Shown: positions 43,868 to 52,705 of the stretch, piece after piece
How positions within the stretch are numbered: position 1 is the first letter of the stretch
How the letters are laid out: each line of letters begins with the position of its first letter
From: Pseudogemmobacter faecipullorum
Lineage (GTDB): Bacteria > Pseudomonadota > Alphaproteobacteria > Rhodobacterales > Rhodobacteraceae
Length of the DNA: 64,000 nt
Reading direction: 5' to 3'
NCBI RefSeq assembly: GCF_020539525.1
Contig: NZ_JACDXX010000002.1
Coordinates: 248,001 to 312,000 of the forward strand
The notes under the pieces: model-generated
What the model was told of the DNA's origin: nothing
What the model saw: only the letters and a program-made list of their open reading frames with translations
The model's database searches: none
Program-made: the position numbers and the translations under genes

Positions 43868-44448
43868 CTGCCGCTCTCCGCCAGCCCCGGCAATTCCGGC
43901 AGCACAGGCAACTCTGGAAGCACAGGCAGCGGGCCTTTCAGCGCCAGTGGCAGGCCGCACATTACCGCAATCACCAGACCGGCGGCCTGGCCGAGGCGCT
44001 GGTTCAGCCTGCCCTGTTCATCGCGAAACTGCCGCGACAGCGCATCCCCGGGCACAATCCCCTGACCAAGCTCATTGGTGACAAGGATCACCGGACCGGG
44101 CGAGGCCGCCAGTGCCCCGATCAGTGCGCCGGCCTCATGCGCCAGATCGCGCCCGGCAAAGAGCTGATTGCTGAGCCAGAGCGTGGCGCAGTCAAACAGG
44201 GTCACGCTGTCAGGCGCGGCGCTGGCCAGAGCGGGGGCGACATCGAGCGGCGTCTCAAGGAGCTGCCAGCCCTCGCCGCGATCGCGCCGGTGCTGTTCGA
44301 TCCGGGTCGCCATCTCGCTGTCAAAGGCCTGACCGGTGGCCAGATAGCGCCGCTGCAGGCCTGAGGCCCGGGCGAGCCTTTCAGCATAGGCGGATTTTCC
44401 GGAGCGGGCACCGCCGGTGATCAGGGTAAGGGGGGGCAGGGTGATCAT
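43864..44448 (-). CDS. cobU: Bifunctional adenosylcobinamide kinase/guanylyltransferase
   Basis: This 194-residue enzyme phosphorylates adenosylcobinamide and then forms GDP-cobinamide. The P-loop GGARSGKSAYAERLA is at residues 12-26, AFDSEMATRIEQHRRDR near 41 carries the guanylylated His, and TLWLSNQLF and VTNELGQGIVPGD follow. The C-terminus has an odd PVLPELP duplication after LKGP, probably a slippage product. It is the first gene of a two-gene unit with the cobC-like phosphatase (4-base overlap). Confidence 0.93.
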   Translation of the reverse strand: MITLPPLTLITGGARSGKSAYAERLARASGLQRRYLATGQAFDSEMATRIEQHRRDRGEGWQLLETPLDVAPALASAAPDSVTLFDCATLWLSNQLFAGRDLAHEAGALIGALAASPGPVILVTNELGQGIVPGDALSRQFRDEQGRLNQRLGQAAGLVIAVMCGLPLALKGPLPVLPELPVLPELPGLAESGR

Positions 44449-44534
44449 CGCTCAGGCTCATTTTCGCGGGCTGGCAACAGGCTAGCGCGGCTGGCCGCGC
44501 CGCGCCAGTCGTCGCTGCGGCTGCAGACCTGGCT

Positions 44535-44583
44535 GCATGGGCCCGGTTGCATGGGCCCGGTTGCATGGGCCCGGTTGCATGGG
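44535..44583. repeat. 14-bp tandem repeat upstream of coaBC
   Basis: The unit gcatgggcccggtt is repeated three times in contact (44535-44576), followed by a half copy (gcatggg, 44577-44583). It lies in the divergent region between cobU and coaBC, 45 bases before the coaBC start. Copy-number variation could alter promoter spacing. Confidence 0.85.
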
Positions 44584-44627
44584 AAGGCGCGCGGTGAATA
44601 TATGGGGCCGCAGCCAGAGGAGCGCCC

Positions 44628-45821
44628 ATGCTGATCGGGAAACGGATATTGCTGATCACCGGCGGCGGGATCGCTGCCTATAAATCGCTGGAGCTGATCC
44701 GGCTGCTGCGCAAGGCCGGTGCTGCAGTAACGCCGGTGCTGACCCGGGCCGGGGCCGAGTTTGTGACGCCGCTGTCGCTCTCGGCGCTGGCCGGGGAAAG
44801 GGTCTATCAGGAGTTGTTTGACCTGACCGATGAGGCCGAGATGGGCCATATCCAGCTGTCGCGTTCGGCGGATCTGCTGGTTGTGGCCCCGGCGACGGCG
44901 GATCTGATGGCCAAAATGGCCACGGGGCGGGCCGATGACCTGGCCTCGACCCTGCTTCTGGCGACGGATAAACGGGTGCTGATAGCCCCGGCGATGAATT
45001 TGCGCATGTGGACCCATCCGGCAACGCAGCGCAATCTGGCGCAGCTCCGGCAGGATGGTGTGCTGATCTCGGGCCCCGATGCGGGGGAGATGGCCTGTGG
45101 CGAATTCGGCCCGGGGCGGCTGGCTGAACCGGCAGAAATTTTCCGTGCGATTGAGGCGGCGCTGACTGACGGCCCGCTGAAGGGGCGGCATGTCCTTGTC
45201 ACCTCGGGCCCGACGCATGAGCCGATTGATCCGGTGCGCTATATTGCCAACCGCTCTTCCGGGGCGCAGGGCACGGCAATTGCGGCGGCTCTGCGCGATC
45301 TGGGGGCAAGGGTGACTTTCGTTACCGGCCCGGCCAGCCTGGCCCCGCCCGAAGGGGTGGATGTGGTCCGGGTTGAGACCGCGGCTGAAATGGCCGATGC
45401 GGTTCAGGCGGCTTTGCCTGCCGATGCGGCGGTGATGGCGGCGGCCGTGGCTGACTGGCGCGTCGCCAATGCGGGCGCGCAGAAGATGAAGAAAGACGGC
45501 TCGGGTCAGGCTCCGGCGCTGCTGTTTGCCGAGAATCCCGATATTCTTGCCAGGGTCTCAAAGGGCGCAAACCGGCCGCAGCTGGTGGTGGGCTTTGCTG
45601 CCGAGACCGAGACCGTGGTCGCCCATGCCACCGCCAAGCGGCTGCGCAAGGGCTGTGACTGGATCCTCGCCAATGATGTCTCGCCCGCGACCGGGATCAT
45701 GGGCGGAACTGAGAATGCGGTGGTGCTGATCAGCGAAGCCGGGGCCGAGACCTGGCCGCGCATGGCCAAGGCCGAGGTGGCGCGCCAGCTTGCGGCACGG
45801 ATCGCGGCGGCGCTGGGCTGA
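44628..45821 (+). CDS. coaBC: CoaBC: phosphopantothenoylcysteine decarboxylase/synthetase
   Basis: This 397-residue bifunctional enzyme makes 4'-phosphopantetheine for CoA. The N-terminal flavoprotein CoaC domain has LITGGGIAAYKSLELIRLL, then LVVAPATADLMAKMATG near 86 and PAMNLRMWTHPATQRNL near 124 with the PxMNxxMW motif. The CoaB domain starts near 186 with VLVTSGPTHEPIDPVRYIANRSSG. The ATG at 44628 has AGAGGAG upstream. It is next to dut, a very common arrangement (coaBC-dut). Confidence 0.95.
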   Translation: MLIGKRILLITGGGIAAYKSLELIRLLRKAGAAVTPVLTRAGAEFVTPLSLSALAGERVYQELFDLTDEAEMGHIQLSRSADLLVVAPATADLMAKMATGRADDLASTLLLATDKRVLIAPAMNLRMWTHPATQRNLAQLRQDGVLISGPDAGEMACGEFGPGRLAEPAEIFRAIEAALTDGPLKGRHVLVTSGPTHEPIDPVRYIANRSSGAQGTAIAAALRDLGARVTFVTGPASLAPPEGVDVVRVETAAEMADAVQAALPADAAVMAAAVADWRVANAGAQKMKKDGSGQAPALLFAENPDILARVSKGANRPQLVVGFAAETETVVAHATAKRLRKGCDWILANDVSPATGIMGGTENAVVLISEAGAETWPRMAKAEVARQLAARIAAALG

Positions 45822-45894
45822 AGCCGCACGAGATAAAAGAGATAATGCCACCCGGTCAGAGGCCGGGGGCGAAGAGGAAAGACCGGAGTAACCC

Positions 45895-46359
45895 ATGCTG
45901 GTGATTAAAGTTCTGCGTGAGACCTGGGCCGATGCGGCGCTCGCGCTGCCTGCCTATCAGACCGCAGGGGCGGCAGGCGCAGATCTCTGCGCCAATCTGC
46001 AGCCCGCTGATCGTGCCGGGGGCATCACCCTCGCGCCGATGCAGCGCGCGATCATTCCGACCGGGCTGCGGGTTGAGATCCCCGAAGGCTATGAGATGCA
46101 GATCCGGCCGCGCTCGGGCCTCGCGACCAGATCCGGCATCACTTTGCCGAATACGCCGGGCACGATCGACAGCGATTATCGTGGCCCGCTGGGCGTGCCG
46201 CTGATCAATCTGGGGAGCGAGCCTTTCGTGGTGAGACATGGCGAGCGCATCGCCCAGGCAGTGATCGCCCCGGTGCTGCAGGCCAGCTATGAAATCGTCG
46301 ACAGCCTTTCCGAGACCGGACGCGGTCAGGGTGGCTTCGGCTCGACCGGCAGGGGCTGA
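45895..46359 (+). CDS. dut: dUTP diphosphatase
   Basis: This 154-residue trimeric enzyme splits dUTP to dUMP and pyrophosphate. All five motifs are visible, among them AGAADLCANL-like motif 1 ([11 protein letters not shown] near 29), [10 protein letters not shown] near 73, [15 protein letters not shown] near 90, and the C-terminal P-loop-like [12 protein letters not shown]. The ATG at 45895 follows GACCGGAGT. It sits 73 bases after coaBC and 8 bases before the MoeB-like gene, suggesting a coaBC-dut-moeB-like operon. Confidence 0.96.
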   Translation: MLVIKVLRETWADAALALPAYQTAGAAGADLCANLQPADRAGGITLAPMQRAIIPTGLRVEIPEGYEMQIRPRSGLATRSGITLPNTPGTIDSDYRGPLGVPLINLGSEPFVVRHGERIAQAVIAPVLQASYEIVDSLSETGRGQGGFGSTGRG

Positions 46360-46367
46360 ACCGGATC

Positions 46368-47414
46368 ATGCTGGGCACGATTGGCCTTTTCGCTTTATGG
46401 CTGCTGGCCTGGGGGCTGTCCTGGCCGCAGCGCCGGGTCTGGCTGGCAAGTGTGCTTTGGTGGCTGCTGGTGCTGGTGATCAGCGCCCCGGCACTGCGTG
46501 CGGTGATGGGGCTGAGCCCGCGCCCGGCCTCGGAATTCCGCTTCTGGCTGATCTTTGGCATCGTGCTGGCGGTGGTGCTGGGCTACCGGCACTGGCTGTT
46601 GCAGCTGCGCCACAAGGCGGTTGCCGCCGCGCCTGTTGCGCCTGCAACCGCCCGTGATGGCAGTTTCAGCGAGGCCGAGCGCAACCGCTATGCCCGCCAT
46701 ATCATGCTGCGCGAGATCGGCGGCCAGGGGCAGCAGCGTCTGGCCCGGGCAAAGGTGCTGGTGGTGGGGGCAGGCGGGCTGGGCTCGCCGGTGCTTCTCA
46801 CGCTTGCCGGGGCCGGGGTGGGGGTGATCGGCGTGATCGATGATGATCTGGTCGAGGCCTCTAATCTGCAGCGTCAGTTCATCCATCGCGATGACAGTAT
46901 CGGCATGGCCAAAGTGTTTTCGGCCGAACAGGCGATGAAGGCGCTGAACCCCTTTATCGAGGTGCGGCCCTATCAGCGCCGCCTGGATGAGCTGGTCGCG
47001 GCAGCGCTGATCGCCGATTATGATCTGGTGCTGGATGGCACCGATAATTTCGAGACCCGGCTGCTGGTCAACCGTATCTGCGCCGAACTGGGCAAGCCGC
47101 TGATCTCGGGCGCGATCAGCCAGTGGGAGGGGCAGCTCTCGCTCTATGATCCGGCGCGGGGCGCGCCCTGCTTTGAATGCCTGTTCCCGGAAAAGCCAGC
47201 GCCAGGGCTGGTGCCCAATTGCGCCGAGGCCGGGGTGGCTGCCCCCCTGCCGGCGGTGATCGGGGCGATGATGGCCAGTGAGGCGGTGAAAGAGATCACC
47301 GGCGCCGGCGAGGGGCTGCGCGGGCGGCTGATGCTTCATGATGCGCTTTACGCCGAGACCCGGGTGATCCGGGTGAAACCGCGGGCGGATTGCCCGGTCT
47401 GCGGCCGTCGCTGA
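46368..47414 (+). CDS. MoeB/ThiF/HesA-family adenylyltransferase with N-terminal membrane anchor
   Basis: This 348-residue protein has two or three hydrophobic helices in residues 3-80 and then an E1-like domain: EAERNRYARHIMLREIGGQGQ near 102, VLVVGAGGLGSPVLLTLAGAG near 130, VIDDDLVEASNLQRQF near 155. Zn-binding cysteines are in PCFECLFPE near 265 and CPVCGRR at the end. Family members adenylate the C-terminal Gly-Gly of MoaD/ThiS-like proteins for molybdopterin or thiamine synthesis. A membrane anchor is unusual. It follows dut by 8 bases, and no MoaD partner is nearby. Confidence 0.85.
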   Translation: MLGTIGLFALWLLAWGLSWPQRRVWLASVLWWLLVLVISAPALRAVMGLSPRPASEFRFWLIFGIVLAVVLGYRHWLLQLRHKAVAAAPVAPATARDGSFSEAERNRYARHIMLREIGGQGQQRLARAKVLVVGAGGLGSPVLLTLAGAGVGVIGVIDDDLVEASNLQRQFIHRDDSIGMAKVFSAEQAMKALNPFIEVRPYQRRLDELVAAALIADYDLVLDGTDNFETRLLVNRICAELGKPLISGAISQWEGQLSLYDPARGAPCFECLFPEKPAPGLVPNCAEAGVAAPLPAVIGAMMASEAVKEITGAGEGLRGRLMLHDALYAETRVIRVKPRADCPVCGRR

Positions 47415-47537
47415 TCACCGGCTTGTGCAGCGAGAGGCGCGGGCAGGCCCGGGGCTTTGCTTGCACAGCGGCCTGGGCGCGGGCATAGTCCGCGCATCCG
47501 GCAGAGAGCCGGGCCATGACAGGAGAGTCCTCGCGTG

Positions 47538-48335
47538 ATGAAACTGAGCCTGGCGATCCCTGCCCTGAGCCTGAGCCTGTCCATGGCCCTGAGCCTGCCC
47601 GCAACTGCCGGAGGCCTGCCTGATCTCGCGGGGCGCGAAGTGGTGGTGGTGACCGAAAACACCTATCCGCCGCTGCAGTTTCTCGATGCCGGGGGCAAGG
47701 CGGTGGGCTGGGAATATGATGCCATCAGCGAAATCGCCAGCCGGCTGAACCTGGTGGTGAAATATGAAAACACCTCCTGGGATGCGATGATTCCGGCGAT
47801 TGCCGCGGGGCAGTATGATCTGGCGATGAACGGCATCACCATCCGCGACGACCGCCGCGAGCAGGTGGATTTTTCTTCCCCCTATATGCTTTCCGAAATG
47901 CTGATGGTGGTGCGCGGCGATGAAAGCCGCTTTGCTGATGCCGAGGCATTTCGCTCCGATGACAGGCTGCTGCTGGCCGCCCAGCCCGGCACCACGCCGT
48001 TCTATGTGGCGCTGGATGCGCTGCTCGATGGCAATCCCGATAATCAGCGCATCGTGAAATTTGAGACTTTCGGCGCCGGCCTCGCGGCTTTGCAGGCCGG
48101 GGATGTCGATCTGGCGCTGTCGGATTCCACCGCCGCGCGCGGCCATGTCGGCGCCTCAGAAGGGGCGCTGAAAATCATCGGCAGCCCGCTCGGGGCCGAG
48201 GAATTTGGCTTTATTTTCCCCAAAGGCTCAGACCTCGTGGCGCCGGTTGATGCGGCCCTGGCAGCGATGGCTGAGGATGGCACGCTGGAGGCGCTGAACC
48301 GTAAATGGTTCTATGAGGCGACCCGGGCCGAGTGA
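47538..48335 (+). CDS. Amino-acid ABC transporter substrate-binding protein
   Basis: This 265-residue secreted protein has a signal peptide ([18 protein letters not shown], ending LPATAGG near residue 25) and a type II periplasmic binding fold with [20 protein letters not shown] near 38, the family-3 signature [14 protein letters not shown] near 60, and [19 protein letters not shown] near 82. Members bind polar amino acids or opines. GTG at 47535 is an alternative start one codon earlier, with AGGAGAG upstream. It precedes the cognate permease. The ligand is unknown. Confidence 0.9.
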   Translation: MKLSLAIPALSLSLSMALSLPATAGGLPDLAGREVVVVTENTYPPLQFLDAGGKAVGWEYDAISEIASRLNLVVKYENTSWDAMIPAIAAGQYDLAMNGITIRDDRREQVDFSSPYMLSEMLMVVRGDESRFADAEAFRSDDRLLLAAQPGTTPFYVALDALLDGNPDNQRIVKFETFGAGLAALQAGDVDLALSDSTAARGHVGASEGALKIIGSPLGAEEFGFIFPKGSDLVAPVDAALAAMAEDGTLEALNRKWFYEATRAE

Positions 48336-48360
48336 GGATTCTGGTGACCGGGGTGAGCGG

Positions 48361-49203
48361 GTGAGCGGGCGGCACGGCCAAAGGCAGGATTTCCCCTGGT
48401 GGCTTTGCGGCCTTGGCATGATCGGGCTGTTCCTGTTGTGGAATATCCTGGCAGAGCCGCATTACCGCGCGGCGCTGCTCATGCTGTCAAAGGGCATTGG
48501 CATCACGCTGATGGTCACATTGGTGGCTTTCAGTGCGGCTGTTGTTCTCGGGCTGGGGCTGGCGATGCTGCTGATGTCGCGCCAGCTCTGGGCGCGCCAG
48601 ATCGCGCGGGCCTGGGTCGAGGTGATGCGCGGTATTCCGATCATGGTGCTGCTGCTCTGGGTGGCCTTTGCCATGGTGCCCGCTTTGGTGGCAGGGCTGA
48701 ACTGGCTGCTGGCCCCCTTTGGCGCCGGGCCTTTGCTGACCCGGGATTTCCCGCTGATCTGGCGGGCCATTCTGGCGCTGGTCCTGGCCTATTCCGCCTT
48801 TCTGGCCGAGATCTTCCGCGCCGGGATCGAGGGGGTCGATCAGGGCCAGTCCGAGGCGGCGCTGGCCCTGGGGCTGAGCCCGTTTCAGCGGTTTCGCCTG
48901 GTGGTGCTGCCCCAGGCGCTGCGGCTGATCCTGCCGCCGCTCGGCAATGATTTCATCGCCATGCTGAAGGACAGCTCGCTGGTGGCCGTGCTGGGCGTGA
49001 CCGATATCGCCCAGCTGGCCAAGGTCGCGGCCTCGACGAATTTTCGCTATATCGAAACCTATAATGTCGCGGCGCTGCTCTATCTGAGCATGACCATCGG
49101 CCTGTCGTTGCTGCTCGGGCGGCTGGAACGGCGGCTGAAACAGGGCAGGCGAGGCGGCGCTGCCCCCGCCGGTCTTGCAGACCGCCTCCCCCGGGACATT
49201 TAG
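48361..49203 (+). CDS. Amino-acid ABC transporter permease
   Basis: This membrane protein of about 280 residues has roughly five helices and the permease EAA-loop motif EAALALGLSPFQRFRLVVLPQALR near residue 166, typical of the HisMQ/polar amino-acid family. The start is uncertain. GTG at 48361 follows a GGGGTGAG stretch, while ATG at 48313 would overlap the binding-protein gene by 23 bases. The last 20 or so codons run through a dispersed repeat (49183 onward) and are unlike the family, so the C-terminus was probably altered by repeat insertion. No ATPase gene is adjacent. Confidence 0.85.
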   Translation: MSGRHGQRQDFPWWLCGLGMIGLFLLWNILAEPHYRAALLMLSKGIGITLMVTLVAFSAAVVLGLGLAMLLMSRQLWARQIARAWVEVMRGIPIMVLLLWVAFAMVPALVAGLNWLLAPFGAGPLLTRDFPLIWRAILALVLAYSAFLAEIFRAGIEGVDQGQSEAALALGLSPFQRFRLVVLPQALRLILPPLGNDFIAMLKDSSLVAVLGVTDIAQLAKVAASTNFRYIETYNVAALLYLSMTIGLSLLLGRLERRLKQGRRGGAAPAGLADRLPRDI

Positions 49204-49214
49204 AGACAGATGAA
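49183..49214 (+). repeat. Dispersed repeat copy overlapping the permease 3' end
   Basis: gcctcccccgggacatttagagacagatgaat is a diverged copy of the repeat at 27653 and 57595. Its first part encodes the last residues of the permease, whose stop is at 49201. The rest lies just before the M3 peptidase gene. Confidence 0.7.
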
Positions 49215-49238
49215 TGATCTGCAGCAGAAAGGGTCGTG

Positions 49239-51248
49239 ATGAACCTGCTTTTAGAAAAATGGGAGGGGCCCTTTGGTCTGCCCCCCTTCGCGCAGATCCG
49301 CGATGAGGATTTCGCCCCGGCCTTTGATGAGGCGCTGACCCTGGCGCGCGGCCGCATTGCCGCGATTGGTGCTGGCGAGGGCGCTGATTTTGAGGCGGTG
49401 ATTGGCGCGCTGGAAGATGCCGAGGCCGAGCTGGACCGGATTGCCGGGCTGTTTTACGGCATTGCGGGCGCGGATTCCAATGCGGCGCGCGAGGCTTTGA
49501 TGCGTGACCTGGCGCCGAAGCTCAGCGCCTTTTCCAGCGAAGTGACGAATAACAAAGCGCTGTTTGCGAAGATTGACGCGCTCTGGCAGCGCCGTGAGAC
49601 CGAGGCACTGCAATCCGAGGAGCTGCGGGTGCTGGAGCTGTATCACCGCATGTTCCTGCGCTCGGGCGCACAGCTCGGCGGGGAGGAGGCGGCGCGGCTG
49701 ACGGCGGTAAAGTCGCGCCTCGCCAGCCTCGGGACGCAGTTCAGCCAGAACCTGCTGGCCGATGAGCGCAGCTGGTTTATGGAACTGACGGAGCAGGATC
49801 TGCAGGGCCTGCCCGATTTCGTGGTGGCAGCGGCCCGGGGGGCGGGCGAAGAGCGCGGGCTTGGCCCGGTGGTGACGCTGAACCGCTCGCTGATCGTGCC
49901 CTTCCTGCAATTCTCGCCGCGCCGGGCCCTGCGTCAGAAAGCCTGGGAGGCCTGGGCGGCGCGCGGTGCCAATGGCGGTGAGACCGACAATCGTGGCATC
50001 GCGGCCGAAACGCTCGCTTTGCGCGAAGAACGGGCGAAACTGCTCGGCTATGCGGATTTCGCGCAGTTCAAGCTGGAACCGGAAATGGCGAAAACGCCGC
50101 AGGCGGTGCGCGATCTTCTGCTGCGGGTCTGGGCGCCAGCGCGGAAAAAAGCCCTGGCTGATCAGGCGGTTCTGGAAGAACTGCTGCGCAAAGACGGCAT
50201 AGAGGGCCGGTTTGAACCCTGGGACTGGCGCTATTATTCCGAGAAGCGCCGCAAGGCCGAGCATGATCTCGATGAGGCGGCGATCAAGCCCTATCTCTCC
50301 CTCGAAGCGATGCTGGCGGCGATGTTTGGCTGCGCCACCCGGCTGTTCGGCCTTGAGTTTCGCGAGATCGAAGGGCGGTTCTGGCATCAGGATGTGCGTG
50401 GCTGGGAGGTGACCCGCGATGGCAGGCATATCGCGGTCTTCCTTGGCGACTATTTCGCGCGTGGCTCGAAACGCTCGGGGGCCTGGTGCACGGCGATGCG
50501 CAGCCAGAAAAAACGCGGCGGCGATATCCGCCCGATCGTGCTGAATGTCTGCAATTTCGCCAAAGGCGAGCCCTGCCTTTTGTCTTATGATGATGCGCGC
50601 ACCCTGTTCCATGAATTCGGCCATGCGCTGCATCAGATGCTTTCGGATGTGAGCTTTGGCTTCATCTCGGGCACCTCGGTGGCGCGTGATTTCGTGGAAC
50701 TGCCGAGCCAGCTCTATGAACACTGGCTGGAAGTGCCTGAAGTGCTGGAGCGCTATGCGCTGCATCATGCGACCGGCGAGGGGATGCCTGCCGATCTGCG
50801 CGCGCGGCTCCTGGGGGCGGGCAGCTATGACCAGGGCTTTGCGACCATTGAATTCATTGCTTCGGCCATGGTGGATCTGGAATTTCATTCCGGGCCCGCG
50901 CCGCAGGATCCGATGCAGAAGCAGCAGCAGGTGCTCGAGGCACTCGGGCTGCCACATGCGATCCGCATGCGCCACGCCACGCCGCATTTCGCGCATGTCT
51001 TCTCGGGCGACGGCTATTCCTCGGGCTATTACAGCTACATGTGGTCTGAGGTGATGGATGCCGATGCCTTTGCCGCCTTTGAGGAAACCGGCGATGTCTT
51101 TGATCCGGAAATGGCGAGGAAGCTGGAAAAATTCATCCTTTCGGCCGGCGGATCGGAAGAGGCAGAAACGCTTTACCGCAAATTCCGTGGTGCGATGCCC
51201 GGGGTCGAGGCCTTGCTGAAAGGCCGCGGCCTGCTGGAAACCGCCTGA
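49239..51248 (+). CDS. M3 family metallopeptidase (oligopeptidase A/Dcp-like)
   Basis: This 669-residue zinc peptidase has the active-site motif HEFGH at residues 458-462 in TLFHEFGHALHQMLSDVSF and the third ligand region NFCELPSQ-type segment FVELPSQLYEHWLE near 487. The N-terminal start LLLEKWEGPFGLPPFAQI is typical of the dipeptidyl carboxypeptidase/oligopeptidase A branch. There is no signal peptide, so it is cytosolic. ATG at 49239 is one codon after a GTG. A GC-rich hairpin follows, then tRNA-Arg. Confidence 0.93.
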   Translation: MNLLLEKWEGPFGLPPFAQIRDEDFAPAFDEALTLARGRIAAIGAGEGADFEAVIGALEDAEAELDRIAGLFYGIAGADSNAAREALMRDLAPKLSAFSSEVTNNKALFAKIDALWQRRETEALQSEELRVLELYHRMFLRSGAQLGGEEAARLTAVKSRLASLGTQFSQNLLADERSWFMELTEQDLQGLPDFVVAAARGAGEERGLGPVVTLNRSLIVPFLQFSPRRALRQKAWEAWAARGANGGETDNRGIAAETLALREERAKLLGYADFAQFKLEPEMAKTPQAVRDLLLRVWAPARKKALADQAVLEELLRKDGIEGRFEPWDWRYYSEKRRKAEHDLDEAAIKPYLSLEAMLAAMFGCATRLFGLEFREIEGRFWHQDVRGWEVTRDGRHIAVFLGDYFARGSKRSGAWCTAMRSQKKRGGDIRPIVLNVCNFAKGEPCLLSYDDARTLFHEFGHALHQMLSDVSFGFISGTSVARDFVELPSQLYEHWLEVPEVLERYALHHATGEGMPADLRARLLGAGSYDQGFATIEFIASAMVDLEFHSGPAPQDPMQKQQQVLEALGLPHAIRMRHATPHFAHVFSGDGYSSGYYSYMWSEVMDADAFAAFEETGDVFDPEMARKLEKFILSAGGSEEAETLYRKFRGAMPGVEALLKGRGLLETA

Positions 51249-51260
51249 AATCTGTTCCCG

Positions 51261-51289
51261 CTCCGCCGCCTGGAAAACTGGCGGCGGAG
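51261..51289 (+). terminator. GC-rich hairpin after the M3 peptidase gene
   Basis: CTCCGCCGCC and GGCGGCGGAG pair over 10 bp around a 9-base loop. No T tract follows, so it may act as an mRNA 3'-end stabiliser or weak terminator rather than a full intrinsic terminator. Confidence 0.5.
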
Positions 51290-51328
51290 GTTGCCAAAGC
51301 CCGGGCTTTTGTGCATTTAAGGCACAGT

Positions 51329-51405
51329 GGTCCCGTGGCTCAACTGGATAGAGCAGCCCCCTCCTAAGGGGCAGGTTACAGGTTCAAGTCCTGTCGGGAT
51401 CACCA
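51329..51405 (+). tRNA. tRNA-Arg (anticodon CCT)
   Basis: A 77-base cloverleaf is readable. The acceptor stem GGTCCCG pairs with CGGGATC (one G-T). The D arm is GCTC...GAGC, the anticodon stem is GCCCC/GGGGC with loop CTCCTAA and anticodon CCT at 51363-51365, and the T arm holds GGTTCAAGTCC. The discriminator is A and CCA is encoded at 51403-51405. A decayed integrase gene lies directly downstream, as is typical where tRNA genes serve as integration sites. Confidence 0.95.
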
Positions 51406-51416
51406 TGAAATCAATA

Positions 51417-52320
51417 TTTTGCGATTATTTTGGAGTTTGCCTTCCGGTTCAGTGAACCCGTTTCGCCCCGCCGAATTCCAAAGAATCTGCCGCGCGGCGC
51501 AAATATCCGGGTGAAAACCTGCTGTAGGTGCTGCGGGTGATGTTCGGGTTTTTTGTGCCCGAGATGCTGGGCAATTTCGACAATCGTGACCCTACTCTCA
51601 GCCATCAGCCATCAGCCATCAGCCATCAGCCATCAGCCATCAGGCGGCCAGCGGTCCGGCGCAGATCGTGCGGGGGCAGTGCTCGATCCCGGCGCGATTC
51701 ACGGCGGCATTGAACCCGGTTTTGATCGAGCCGATCTGACGGCCTGCCCATTCCACGACAAACCCGGACATGGCGGCGGCGTGTGTGCATTCATCGGGAC
51801 CCTGGCGCGGCCCTTGTGCAGTCCGACCTCACTGGTCGCGAGACGAATGGTGCGCCTGTTGAAGTCCATCCGACCCCAGGTCAGTTCGAGGATGGCCCCG
51901 ATCCGCCCGGTCGTGGTCAGTATCAGGAGGATCGCAGGGCGGATATGGGATCGATGGCTTCGGCCAGAAACGCGGCAACATCGTCGCGGGTCAGGTCGCG
52001 GTCGCAGTGTGGGGGAAGGGTGGGGCAGGACGATGCGCGGGGCATGGCCGATCACTCTGAATTTCTCAACCCGTTTCACTACAATGCGCAGGTAAGACAC
52101 CCGGTCCGGATCGTCGCATCCCTACGTCCGGCCGCCCGGGCTTGCCAATATAGTCTCGGCGATCCTCGGGCGTGATCTGCTCGGGGGGCAGGTCCCCGAA
52201 GACCGGCAGCAGCACGTTGAGGCCGACCTGCGCGAGCTTCCGCGCTTGCCTCAGCGCCGCGATACCGGCCTGACAGGCTTCCGCGATCTGGGCCATAGTG
52301 ACCCCCTGAGATGGGGCCAT
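51417..52320 (-). pseudogene. Decayed tyrosine recombinase (phage-type integrase)
   Basis: Pieces of one integrase are spread over several reverse-strand frames. An N-terminal core-binding part reads ARKLAQVGLNVLLPVFGDLP. A linker reads DRDLTRDDVAAFLAEAIDP. The catalytic Arg region is TTTGRIGAILELTW (near 51880-51920), followed by ARVPMNAHT and, in another frame, FVVEWAGRQIGSIKTGFNAA. The C-terminal box is IVEIAQHLGHKKP, with the nucleophile Tyr region (ITRSTYSRFSP) only in a shifted frame. At least three or four frameshifts or stops separate the pieces, so it cannot be functional. It lies beside tRNA-Arg, reading toward it. Confidence 0.85.
51599..51640. repeat. Heptanucleotide tandem repeat (cagccat x6)
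   Basis: Six exact copies of the 7-base unit cagccat run from 51599 to 51640 inside the integrase pseudogene. A 7-base unit shifts frame with each gain or loss, so it is a slippage-prone tract that probably helped break the gene. Confidence 0.9.
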
Positions 52321-52705
52321 TTGCCGGATGCTCAGGTCACGGGTCTCACGCCCGCTTCCCTGGTTGTGTGTGCTTTAAAATAGAACCGTCTCCGGGTGGA
52401 CGCCGGTCTGTCTGCCGGTGACGATGGTCGATGACAATCTCAGGATTGGCGATGTTGCGCGGGTCAGGACCAGGCTGAACACAGCCTGATCGACCCGAAG
52501 CAAGCCCGGCACACATTGTCTCAGGCCTGCCAGCGTAAGCAGCACCTGAAAGTGCGATTTCTGCTTATGATTGAAATGAAGGCTTATGTTTCAACCGTGC
52601 AACGCAGTGGTTGCGGCATGGATCCGCCATATAACGAATCGTTGATTTTAGGGAATCCCGGGTCGAGGAAACCTCATAGGTTAAAAAAATATTAAAGGAA
52701 TTGTC
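52321..52705. other. Gene-free stretch with AT-rich leader of the porin-like gene
   Basis: I see no gene in these 385 bases. The last 150 bases are markedly richer in A and T than the rest of the window (for example the run ttaaaaaaatattaaaggaa before the start at 52706) and probably hold the promoter and leader of the beta-barrel gene. The left part may be remnant island DNA. Confidence 0.5.

Noticed and set aside
49251-50996. Reverse open frame of 581 codons opposite the M3 peptidase
   Set aside because: Shadow frame. The forward frame has HEFGH and family-wide similarity.
51599-51640. CRISPR array
   Set aside because: The unit is only 7 bases in direct contact, with no spacers and no cas genes in the window.
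51417-52320. Intact forward-strand genes of about 130-180 codons across the integrase region
   Set aside because: Those frames are antisense to recognisable integrase pieces and show no motifs of their own.
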